From positions 1 to 40,612 of the forward strand of contig JALHTG010000003.1 of the NCBI GenBank assembly GCA_022865705.1: 40,612 bases of DNA, in the 5' to 3' direction. This document shows, one piece after another, positions 7,682-15,178 of the stretch. The position numbers and the translations under genes are program-made. The notes under the pieces are model-generated. The model searched no databases, was not told where the DNA came from, and saw nothing but the letters and a program-made list of their open reading frames with translations. The DNA is from Candidatus Bathyarchaeota archaeon. GTDB lineage: Archaea; Thermoproteota; Bathyarchaeia; 40CM-2-53-6; JALHTG01. Within the stretch, counting starts at the first letter, position 1. Each line of letters starts with the position of its first letter.

Positions 7682-8527
7682 TTCCACACGAAGATCGGGG
7701 CGCATCTCTCCATAGCGGGGTCGATTGACAAAGCAGTTGATAGAGCGGTCGAGAAGAGATGCGACACTTTTCAGATATTCACACGGAACCCAAGAGGCTG
7801 GAAGTTCAAACCACTGGCGGACAAGAAAGCCGAGGAGTTCTTCACCAAGCTTGTGGCTTCCAAAATCGATCCAGCCGTCAGTCATATGCCCTATCTCCCG
7901 AATCTAGCATCGCCGAACAAGAGTGCCCATCTGAAATCTGTCAATGCTTTGATTGCTGAGCTGGATCGCGCAGGGAAGCTAGGTGTACGTTTCGTAGTGA
8001 CCCACTTAGGAAGTCACATGGGCGCTGGCAAGGAGGTCGGATACACACAGATCATTGAAGCATGTAACCGTGCTCTCTCAATCGTCCAGAACAATGTGCG
8101 GCTGCTTCTAGAGAACACCGCTGCAACAAAGAATAGCATGGGCGGGACATTCGAAGACGTAAGGCAAATTATCGACGGAATAGATCAACAGAGCCGTATA
8201 GGTATCTGCTACGATACATGTCATGGCTTCGCGGCCGGATACGATTCACGAACACCAGAACAGCTTGACACAACTCTCAAACAACTAGATGCTGTGATCG
8301 GATTGAACAGGTTAAAGCTCGTTCACCTCAACGATTCGAAGGGCAAGCTGGGCAGTCACCTGGATCGACATGAACACATAGGCTTGGGACACATTGGAAA
8401 CAAGGGATTCAGAACAATTCTTCACAATGAGACAATCAGGGAGCTACCGCTCATACTTGAGACCCCAATCGACGAGCGTCGCAATGACGAACATAACCTT
8501 AGAAAAGTCCGCCAGCTATCTAGGTAA
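7682..8527 (+). CDS. nfo: Endonuclease IV (AP endonuclease), no canonical start codon
   Basis: The frame encodes a full endonuclease IV beginning around KIGAHLSIAG (about 7691) and running through FQIFTRNPRGW to the C-terminus. The tri-metal ligands are all recognisable: His in VSHMPYL, His in VTHLGSH, Glu in LLLENTA, Asp and His in CYDTCHG, His in LVHLND, Asp and His in HLDRHEHIG, and Glu in ILETP. The enzyme cuts DNA at abasic sites. The first in-frame ATG/GTG/TTG is GTG at 7853, which would remove about 57 conserved residues. The frame is open back to a TGA at 7646 with no ATG, GTG or TTG. I placed the start at TTC 7682, where the initiator is expected. Either a non-standard start is used or a one-base error or mutation lies nearby; for example, removal of one C near 7683 would join TTG 7678 to the frame. 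Confidence 0.85.
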   Translation, partial: FHTKIGAHLSIAGSIDKAVDRAVEKRCDTFQIFTRNPRGWKFKPLADKKAEEFFTKLVASKIDPAVSHMPYLPNLASPNKSAHLKSVNALIAELDRAGKLGVRFVVTHLGSHMGAGKEVGYTQIIEACNRALSIVQNNVRLLLENTAATKNSMGGTFEDVRQIIDGIDQQSRIGICYDTCHGFAAGYDSRTPEQLDTTLKQLDAVIGLNRLKLVHLNDSKGKLGSHLDRHEHIGLGHIGNKGFRTILHNETIRELPLILETPIDERRNDEHNLRKVRQLSR

Positions 8528-8541
8528 TTCGAAGGAAAATG

Positions 8542-9468
8542 CTAGACTCTGACTTGCAGTGAGGTTTTCCTGACGGGTTCTGACAGTTTTTCGTCTTGAT
8601 ACAGGTAGAAGACCTCAGCAGCGGTGGACGCTCCCGCCGTTTCTCCAGTTCTACTCATGGCGAGTACGTTCATTCCACCGCCCAAGGGATCATTCAGCTG
8701 AAGGATCTTCCTTATTCCATCGATACAGGCTTCTTGGACGGGTACTCTTTGTCGCATCAGGTCAACCACATGCTTTGCGAGACAGATCCGAATGGACAGT
8801 TCTCCTCGACCTGTACATGCAGCTGCTCCGGCTGTCTTGTCAGCATAGTTTCCCGCACCTATGATTGGAGAATCGCCTATTCGCCCCGGCATCTTCAATG
8901 CAGTGCCGCTGGTTGATACTCCAACAGCAAGATTTCCTTCAGAGTCCCTTACGATCAGGTTGACAGTTCCGTGAGAATCACTCTTCGACTCAATGTACTT
9001 CTTGTACCATTCCAGGAGTTCGCCGTGTATCTTACGATACGCCTCTGAGTAAAGCTGGGCTTTTCCAGTCACCATATCCTCATACCGCTTCTTCGCTTCT
9101 GGTGTCAGCAAGTTGGTTTCCTCAAATCCCTGTAGCTTAGCGAATCTATCGGCTCCTTCACCGATCAGCAATACGTGCGGTGTCTGCTCCATAACTCTGC
9201 GGGCGATACTTATCGGATTCTTGAAATGCTTGATGCCTGCGACTGCCCCCGTTCGTAAAGTTGCTCCGTCCATTATCGAGGCATCCAGCTCAACCTCTCC
9301 AAGAAGATTCGGCAAACCCCCGTATCCTACAGTCGTATCAGCGGGATCATCCTCAACCAGTCTGACCCCTTTCTCTACCGCGTCCAACAGGTCGCCCCCG
9401 CCTTTCAGAATTCGCAAAGCTTCTCTGACTGCTTTGTCACCGTTTCTTGAAGCGATCGCAACGATCAT
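8542..9468 (-). CDS. Isoaspartyl peptidase / L-asparaginase (Ntn-hydrolase)
   Basis: This is a member of the N-terminal-nucleophile asparaginase family (peptidase T2). The chain has VGYGGLPNLLGEVELDASIMDG near its start, the autocleavage site and nucleophile in SHGTVNLIVRD, and then the substrate pocket MPGRIGDSPIIGAGNYAD. The precursor splits before the Thr to make alpha and beta chains. The GYGGLPN and ELDASIMDG context resembles glycosylasparaginase-type members as much as plant-type isoaspartyl peptidases, so substrate is not fixed. The frame is open to 9546, but family members start near MIVAIASRNGD, so ATG at 9468 is preferred (308 residues). The gene is convergent with nfo, with a 14-base gap. 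Confidence 0.85.
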   Translation of the reverse strand: MIVAIASRNGDKAVREALRILKGGGDLLDAVEKGVRLVEDDPADTTVGYGGLPNLLGEVELDASIMDGATLRTGAVAGIKHFKNPISIARRVMEQTPHVLLIGEGADRFAKLQGFEETNLLTPEAKKRYEDMVTGKAQLYSEAYRKIHGELLEWYKKYIESKSDSHGTVNLIVRDSEGNLAVGVSTSGTALKMPGRIGDSPIIGAGNYADKTAGAAACTGRGELSIRICLAKHVVDLMRQRVPVQEACIDGIRKILQLNDPLGGGMNVLAMSRTGETAGASTAAEVFYLYQDEKLSEPVRKTSLQVRV

Positions 9469-9661
9469 ACTGACTACCCGCTTGAAGATCAAGACAATCT
9501 CAGTTGAGAGATAAGCGTTATCAAACTTCCTTGCAGAATAGTCCAAGGGTTATCAAAATCCTGCGGCAGAACGCGTCCAAAGGCATTTGGCGTGATCCAC
9601 GATATGGGGATTAGCCACGCTTATCTGCTAGCCAGCGATTACCGGGAAAGAGGGTTGTTCG

Positions 9662-10315
9662 TTGACCGCGGAACAGTTTTCATCGTTCTGGAAGGAGGCG
9701 AAAACGAATCTCCGCGAAGCTGCAAACCTTCGTAACCTTGCTTTCTACGGCACTGTCATCATCGCGTTCGTTGCGCTCTCTATCCTTCTTCCCTATCAAA
9801 CCCAAGTCTACTTGTCAATAGCCGCGGGAATCACTGTGGCTCTTCTTCTCGCGGTGTCGATGATCTTTTCCCGCAGTATCGCGTCCTTAGAGGCAATTTT
9901 CATCGGTGGGGTCATGTTTCTTCTGGCGGCCCTTTTCAAAAGGGGTTTTCTCCCGCCGACGGTGCTGCAGGATTTTGGACACTACTCCTTAGCCATATCG
10001 CTGACTCTCACTGGGTTGTATGTTGTTCTGCAGGTTCTTCGGAGTGGCCGTAAATCGTACACGATGTCTGTGAAGAGCCTTAACGACTTCTTCTCAGTGT
10101 GTAGCACGACTCTTTCGTCCGAGATGTGTTCTTGTGTCCACTCGATATCATTCTTGGAGGCATTAGGAGTCATGGCTCTTCTGCCAAATCAAGTAAGGCT
10201 AGGTTTTGTGATAATGATGACCACACTGGTCTACCAGATCCGCCTAACCTATGATTCCCACAAATCAAGAAAGCCTCGAGCAACTCACAACACAAACGGA
10301 TCTAGGCAGATCTAG
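9662..10315 (+). CDS. Membrane protein of unknown function
   Basis: This 217-residue protein begins with TTG. Residues about 27-45, 48-68, 73-92, 106-126 and 160-190 are hydrophobic and could form five or six membrane helices. The N-terminus is charged and amphipathic (EQFSSFWKEAKTNLREAANL) and the C-terminal 25 residues are basic and hydrophilic. The loop between the fourth and fifth helices has three Cys (FFSVCSTTLSSEMCSCVH). No family is recognised. It is transcribed away from the asparaginase gene and converges on the metallo-beta-lactamase-fold gene at 10332. Confidence 0.65.
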   Translation: MTAEQFSSFWKEAKTNLREAANLRNLAFYGTVIIAFVALSILLPYQTQVYLSIAAGITVALLLAVSMIFSRSIASLEAIFIGGVMFLLAALFKRGFLPPTVLQDFGHYSLAISLTLTGLYVVLQVLRSGRKSYTMSVKSLNDFFSVCSTTLSSEMCSCVHSISFLEALGVMALLPNQVRLGFVIMMTTLVYQIRLTYDSHKSRKPRATHNTNGSRQI

Positions 10316-10331
10316 ATTCCGAGAACTTCGT

Positions 10332-11231
10332 TCAGACTAGGTTCTCACGAGTCATTTTCCAGCTCATTATGGTTCTGCCGGAGAAGTTAAGCACGAACTG
10401 TCTCTGAAATGCTTGCCATATCATACCGGTTGCTCGAAATCCCGTGCAATGACACGGGGAGACTAATTTCGGCGCATAGGATCTCAAAGCATTCACAACA
10501 GGTTTGATCCCACTTTCGTTTCTTGAGACGAGGTGCATTCCCCCAACAATTGCGTATATCGACAGAGATGGAGCAATGCTTCTCACTCTTCTCAGAGTGT
10601 TTATTATTCCTGAGTGAGCGCAACCGGAGAAAACCCAAGCACCCTGGCCACGAACATTGACAATGACCGCCTGATCATCAAGTATATGGTCACGCTGTGG
10701 CTGACGGCCAACACATATGAATCGTCTCCCCGGGATCCTTTCGAAGCTGGTCTGTCTCGGTATCTCACCCGTAGTGATTACGCCTGGGATGATCTGATAG
10801 GGTTCTTTCGTGAATATGAGTTGCGCACCTGCTCTCTCGATATTCTTCTCTCTTTCCCCTTTCGGCACTCGTCCGAATACTTTCTTTCCTTTCCTCGTGA
10901 CAACATACCGTCTCTTGAAGACATACGGATGGGCAATCACCTGCACCTTTCGTCGAGATCTTCTTGCAAGCTCTACCGTAGCAGCCGTGTGATCTGCGTG
11001 CCCGTGGCTCAGGACGATTGCTTCAAGTCTCCTTAGGCTTACTTTCAGTCGATCGATGTTGAAGAGCAGGGCTTCCTTCTCTGCTCCTGTATCTATCAGA
11101 ATCGTATGCTCTCTGCCATCAATGCTTTCAATCTGGAGCAGAATGGACAGTCCCCATTGGCCCAAAAGGCTTGGGTGAAAGGTCAGGTTATCAGCTAGCG
11201 TTGTCACCTTAAGTTTCTTGACAGATTCCAA
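10332..11231 (-). CDS. Metallo-beta-lactamase-fold protein, RFAP-synthase-like
   Basis: This 299-residue protein has an MBL fold. The metal motif SHGHADH is at residues 75-81 (His76, His78, Asp80, His81). SGCAHSGIINT, VGGMHL and SPCHCTGF follow and are characteristic of the subfamily that includes 7,8-dihydropterin-6-methyl-4-(beta-ribofuranosyl)aminobenzene-5'-phosphate synthase of the methanopterin pathway. The same subfamily holds many unassigned archaeal and bacterial hydrolases, so the pathway is only suggested. No other methanopterin gene is in the window. It is cytoplasmic, with no signal peptide. The gene lies 32 bases downstream of the tldE stop on the same strand. Confidence 0.8.
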   Translation of the reverse strand: MESVKKLKVTTLADNLTFHPSLLGQWGLSILLQIESIDGREHTILIDTGAEKEALLFNIDRLKVSLRRLEAIVLSHGHADHTAATVELARRSRRKVQVIAHPYVFKRRYVVTRKGKKVFGRVPKGEREKNIERAGAQLIFTKEPYQIIPGVITTGEIPRQTSFERIPGRRFICVGRQPQRDHILDDQAVIVNVRGQGAWVFSGCAHSGIINTLRRVRSIAPSLSIYAIVGGMHLVSRNESGIKPVVNALRSYAPKLVSPCHCTGFRATGMIWQAFQRQFVLNFSGRTIMSWKMTRENLV

Positions 11232-11263
11232 AGCTATCTTGAACCTCTGTGCTGTGGGACTAC

Positions 11264-12643
11264 CTAAGACAGTGATCTTCCCGCTATGGACATTTCTCGT
11301 ACGCGAACAGAAGGCGAATAGAAGTTTCCATCGTTTCGTATGTCATTCGCTACAAGGTCAATTGTGCTTCGAATCATGTCGAAGAAGTTCCCGGACACAA
11401 TCACGCCTTTGACAGGGTCTGAGAGTTCACCATTCTTTACAAGTAGGCCGTTCGTAACGGTTGCGTTCAGCGCGCCGCTCATCGGGTTCGATAACCATTC
11501 ACCGATTGTGGTGAGAATAAGGAGCCCGTCGCGCGTTTCCTCTATGAGTTCGTCTCGCTTTGCGTCTCCAGTCTTCAAAACAAAATTGGTTGGAGATGGA
11601 GTCGGCGTTCTCGTGTAAGGTCTTCCCATTCCAAACGAGAGTCTTGATCGTCTTGCGTTTCCTGTCGATGAGGTTTGACTCTTGGCCGCCGTATATGTGT
11701 CATAAAGATAGGATCTTAGTACGCCTTTTTCGATGACTGAGGTTCGCTGTTGAGGTATTCCTTCATCATCGAAGCTCCAAGTCATCATTCCTCCTTTCAT
11801 CATTCCATCATCCGCGGCGCTAATGGTATCCAGCGCTATCTGCTGTCCAATTTTGCCCGCCCATGGAGAGCGTCCTTTCTGAACAGCCTCGGCATTGATT
11901 GTATTCGTAAACATGACGTCGAGTATTCGAGCGAAAACATCGTTTGCGAAGATCACCGAAGCCTTGGTACTGGGAATAGGTGACGCATCAAGTGATTTTA
12001 CAGCTCTCTGCGACGCTTCCTCAACAAGATCATCAAAGTTAATCGCTCGCCAGCTGCGAGCTTCACACCCTTCATCCCCGTTCCCTTTTCTTCCGCCGTC
12101 TTCTGCCTGCACTCTTATTGAGAATAGGGCGTACGTGCCCTTCTTCGTGAACTCAGATCCATTGCTGTTAGCCATTGCACACATCAGCTTTCCAGTTGTC
12201 ATGGATCCTCTGGCCGGAGCTAGTCGGCTGTCTCGCTCATGAATGGAATCAATGATTTCTGCACTTTTCTGCACCAGAGTCTCTGTCCGAATCTCCGCCG
12301 TTCTTTTGTCAAACGTTCCTTCGACTCTAGCTTTACCCTCTTTCTTTGGAAGAGAATGCCAGTCTGGATCTGGCTGTGAAGCCTTAGCTATCGCCACAGC
12401 CATCTTGACAACATTCTGCAGGTCTTGCGCTTGTATGGATGAGGATGATGAGAACCCGATCTTCTTGCCAACAATAGCCCTGACGCCGATGCCTGTGATC
12501 TGTGAGGTTTTGGCGGACTCTATCTTTTCATGAAATGTCAGCCTGCTTCGAACTGCTTGTGACACAAATGCTTCAGCTTCAGTTGCACCCAGTCTCTCCG
12601 CATGCTTGATGGCTCTCCGGGCCGATGACAAGAGTTGAATCAT
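11264..12643 (-). CDS. tldE: TldE/PmbA-type protein, partner of TldD metalloprotease
   Basis: This 459-residue protein is a TldD/PmbA family member lacking the HExxxH motif. It shares with its neighbour the N-terminal pattern of about 50 residues, then ITGIGVRAIVGKKIGFSSSS, and C-terminal SNPMSGALNATVTNG and VKGVIVSGNFFDMI. In known TldD/TldE heterodimers, TldE completes the cavity while TldD carries the metal; together they trim unfolded peptides. The ATG directly follows the TAG stop of tldD with no spacer, and GGAGG lies inside the end of tldD, so translation is probably coupled. Predicted to be cytoplasmic. Confidence 0.9.
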   Translation of the reverse strand: MIQLLSSARRAIKHAERLGATEAEAFVSQAVRSRLTFHEKIESAKTSQITGIGVRAIVGKKIGFSSSSSIQAQDLQNVVKMAVAIAKASQPDPDWHSLPKKEGKARVEGTFDKRTAEIRTETLVQKSAEIIDSIHERDSRLAPARGSMTTGKLMCAMANSNGSEFTKKGTYALFSIRVQAEDGGRKGNGDEGCEARSWRAINFDDLVEEASQRAVKSLDASPIPSTKASVIFANDVFARILDVMFTNTINAEAVQKGRSPWAGKIGQQIALDTISAADDGMMKGGMMTWSFDDEGIPQQRTSVIEKGVLRSYLYDTYTAAKSQTSSTGNARRSRLSFGMGRPYTRTPTPSPTNFVLKTGDAKRDELIEETRDGLLILTTIGEWLSNPMSGALNATVTNGLLVKNGELSDPVKGVIVSGNFFDMIRSTIDLVANDIRNDGNFYSPSVRVREMSIAGRSLS

Positions 12644-14041
12644 CTACGCTCTTCCTCCTAAGGTGATCTTTCTTATTCGCACATGAGGCCCTCCGTCACC
12701 AACCCTGACGGTCTGCGCCCCCTTGCCACATCCTCCGAAGACGCTTGTAGAGATCTTGAGATCCTTGCCAACTGCGTCTATGGTTTGCAAAGCCTCAAGA
12801 ACCATTCCACTCACTGTCGTTCCTCTGACCATCCCCTGAATCTTCCCGTTTTCTATCCGAAAGGATGGGCCTACCGCGAAAGTGAACGTTCCTCCTCCGA
12901 CATCCACCTGTCCTCCACCGGAGCCTCGCCCCCTTATGTAATACCCGTTCTTGATACCTTCAGCCAATTCTTCAAGCGAGAAGTCTTGGGGCTTCATGTA
13001 GTAGTTGGTCTGTCTCACAATGGGACTGTTCTCGAAGTCCATTGCTCTGGCATTACCCGTTGGCTGCATATCCATCTGCGTCGCGGTCTGCCTAGACTGC
13101 AGATATCCCTTCAATATTCCTCCGTCGACGACCGTTGTCTGTCCCTTCGAAACACCTTCGTCATCATATGGGACGAAGCATCCTCCTTCGATTATGCCTT
13201 GATCGTAGATCGTAACGTCCGGGCCTGAAACTTTGCTTCCCAGCTTTCCCTGTAGAACTGATTCCCTGGTCGTTATGAGGTCCCCTTCTGAAGCATGTCC
13301 GAAAGCCTCATGGAGAATCAACCCAATGAGATCCGGATCAGCTACAACTTCAAAGCTTCCAGCATTCGGTGTTGGGGCTTCTACCGCTTTGACAGCAAGT
13401 TCCGATATTTCTCTGCAAAATCCTGTCCAATCTTTGTCTTGTATGAATTCGAAACCTGCGCACCGTGACTCATTGTCCATGACTCGTTCCATCTTTCCGT
13501 CCGAGACGGCAACTGACAGCTGCGATAGCCCCACCATTGATGAGCGTACTTCAATTCGGCTTTTCTCGCTATTCACGAAAAGCCTTCGATCCATAAATGT
13601 ACCCAGGTGTGTTGTGGCATTCTTGATTCTGTCACTGATCATCGCAGCCTTGTTCGCTTCGATGCTAATCTTGATTCTTTCTTCTGGACTAGCTTCGACT
13701 GGGTCGACTTTCACTTGGACTGTGGCTTTATCCTGAATTGTCTTTGTTGTGCCAACATTGACGTTCAGGCTCCTTTTTCGCGATGATTTGGCAATCTTGA
13801 TGGCTTGTCTGACGTTTTTCCTAAGTTGAGAAAGCTCGACGTCGCTAGATGATGAGAATCCCCAAGCCCCGTTGAGAAGAACTCGGACTCCAACACCTCG
13901 CATTGTATCTGACTCATAGGTTTTCAGTGACCCGTTCTCAACAGTAACCACCGTTGTGACTGCTTCTTGGAACCTTGCTTCAGAATAGGAGGCCCCCAGC
14001 TTTCCCGCCTCGTCAACGAGTTTAGTCAGAACATCATCCAT
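12644..14041 (-). CDS. tldD: TldD metalloprotease
   Basis: At 465 residues it matches the family length. The zinc motif is HEAFGH at 244-249, within DLIGLILHEAFGHASEGDL, and a Cys in FGGCGKGAQTV near the C-terminus is the expected third ligand. In E. coli, TldD with TldE matures microcin and degrades the CcdA antitoxin; archaeal orthologues are conserved but their targets are unknown. The gene is immediately followed by tldE without a gap, forming a two-gene unit. Upstream is a divergent small membrane protein at 14222. Confidence 0.92.
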   Translation of the reverse strand: MDDVLTKLVDEAGKLGASYSEARFQEAVTTVVTVENGSLKTYESDTMRGVGVRVLLNGAWGFSSSSDVELSQLRKNVRQAIKIAKSSRKRSLNVNVGTTKTIQDKATVQVKVDPVEASPEERIKISIEANKAAMISDRIKNATTHLGTFMDRRLFVNSEKSRIEVRSSMVGLSQLSVAVSDGKMERVMDNESRCAGFEFIQDKDWTGFCREISELAVKAVEAPTPNAGSFEVVADPDLIGLILHEAFGHASEGDLITTRESVLQGKLGSKVSGPDVTIYDQGIIEGGCFVPYDDEGVSKGQTTVVDGGILKGYLQSRQTATQMDMQPTGNARAMDFENSPIVRQTNYYMKPQDFSLEELAEGIKNGYYIRGRGSGGGQVDVGGGTFTFAVGPSFRIENGKIQGMVRGTTVSGMVLEALQTIDAVGKDLKISTSVFGGCGKGAQTVRVGDGGPHVRIRKITLGGRA

Positions 14042-14221
14042 TCACGTAACCGCCTCAAACTCAGGGCAACATGAGCTGAATAAGATATGAAGCTTGCAGG
14101 CATGATCAAGAAGGAGGCCTGTTCATTTCTTTCAACCAATGAAAAGATAGCTCGAACTTCGAAATCAAAGATATATCTTGCCTCAGCCTGCATCATACTG
14201 CGTGATTGGAGACTAATCATC

Positions 14222-14386
14222 ATGGGAAAGTGGATGAGGAACTGGCTGATTGGGATGGCATTGCTTGGCGTTGCTGCCTTCGCCTACATGGCTCTGTCTC
14301 CTCGAGAAGAAGGAGCTTCACTGGAAGAGGAGATCGAAGAGACAGACTCCTCACTTATCAGAGAACGAGCGCGCTCGCGACGCTGA
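14222..14386 (+). CDS. Small single-pass membrane protein
   Basis: This frame of 54 codons starts at ATG 14222, ten bases after GGAG. It encodes a basic start (MGKWMRNW), one hydrophobic helix of about 17 residues (LIGMALLGVAAFAYMAL), and a tail that is first acidic (LEEEIEETD) and then basic (RERARSRR). The pattern suggests a membrane-anchored small protein. The frame extends upstream to 14087, but that part has no coding character. It is divergent from tldD. No family is recognised. Confidence 0.5.
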   Translation: MGKWMRNWLIGMALLGVAAFAYMALSPREEGASLEEEIEETDSSLIRERARSRR

Positions 14387-14598
14387 GCAAGAGGAATCAA
14401 AGACCAAAGTATCTGCCTTGATCAGTTTCCGCTTTGCTGAGATAGTTTTTTAGCCCCATTGGGGCAGCACAATAATTGCGGTTGCCAGAAAGACCGCAAG
14501 TCTTACCGGAATATCGCCAGACTGAATGCCTGAAGTAGACTCGAATGACTTAACTGGCGAAAAGACGGATAGGCTACCGAATAGATCTGGAGTGAAAA

Positions 14599-15099
14599 TT
14601 GACACTACTGATAGACGACGCTGGTGTCGGAGATCTTCTTTCCGGTGTCGTGATAGGCATCTACAGACCAGAAACTGATCGCTTCGACTTTGAAATGGTG
14701 GACGTTCAATATTTTCAAAAGGGGGCTTTCAAGCGAAAGGGGTATCTTCGTGAGACGGCAGATGTTGTGCTTCGACTGGTTGAAAGATTCAGGTTGGAAG
14801 AGACAGAACCTATTGAGATCTGCTCTAGCTTCATCTTCGATGAAGCCGTGAAGCAGCTAAAGGACAAGCATGCCGAGTCACGAGTGAAAGTCGTCAAGAT
14901 TGTAGGCAAAGCGCAGGACGAGACGGAGAAGGCCTACTTGAATGAGCTCAGGAAGCTCGGATACGAACCTATCTCAGACAGAGATACGAGACGCGCTCGA
15001 AGCTTCTTTCATATGCTTCGGTGGGTGAAACAGGATCGTTCACGGCTGCGATATGCCAAAACAGGTTGGCCTCGTCTGCGAAGATACATTAGATTCTGA
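14599..15099 (+). CDS. Conserved archaeal protein of unknown function with N-terminal DDAG motif
   Basis: This 166-residue protein starts at TTG 14599 with GGAGTGA upstream. The N-terminus LLIDDAGVGDLLSGVVIGIYR is a beta-hairpin-like segment with two adjacent Asp residues. This is followed by charged helices and a basic C-terminus that includes RSFFHMLRWVKQ and YAKTGWPRLRRY. The opening D-D-A-G...G..IG pattern resembles the first strand of RNase H-like folds, where an Asp binds metal, and the basic C-terminus could contact nucleic acid. This is a structural guess, not an assignment. I have an impression that similar proteins occur in other archaea, but this could not be checked here. No operon partner is visible. 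Confidence 0.65.
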   Translation: MTLLIDDAGVGDLLSGVVIGIYRPETDRFDFEMVDVQYFQKGAFKRKGYLRETADVVLRLVERFRLEETEPIEICSSFIFDEAVKQLKDKHAESRVKVVKIVGKAQDETEKAYLNELRKLGYEPISDRDTRRARSFFHMLRWVKQDRSRLRYAKTGWPRLRRYIRF

Positions 15100-15114
15100 G
15101 TAGAGAATCCTTGA

Positions 15115-15124
15115 TGGCGCGCCA
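15115..15124. repeat. 10-bp perfect palindrome upstream of the 930-residue gene
   Basis: TGGCGCGCCA is fully self-complementary. It lies 55-64 bases before the start of the gene at 15179 and just upstream of a weak TATA-like ACTTATCT near 15135. It could be a regulator site, but a single copy is weak evidence. Confidence 0.25.
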
Positions 15125-15178
15125 CTAATGCGTACACTTATCTCAGTCGTGTTGTAGTCCAGGTGTGAAATCGCTTTC

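Noticed and set aside
14453-14465. GCCCC-ATT-GGGGC hairpin after a T-run as a terminator
   Set aside because: The T-run precedes the stem on the plus strand and becomes an A-run on the minus strand, so it does not form a terminator in either direction.
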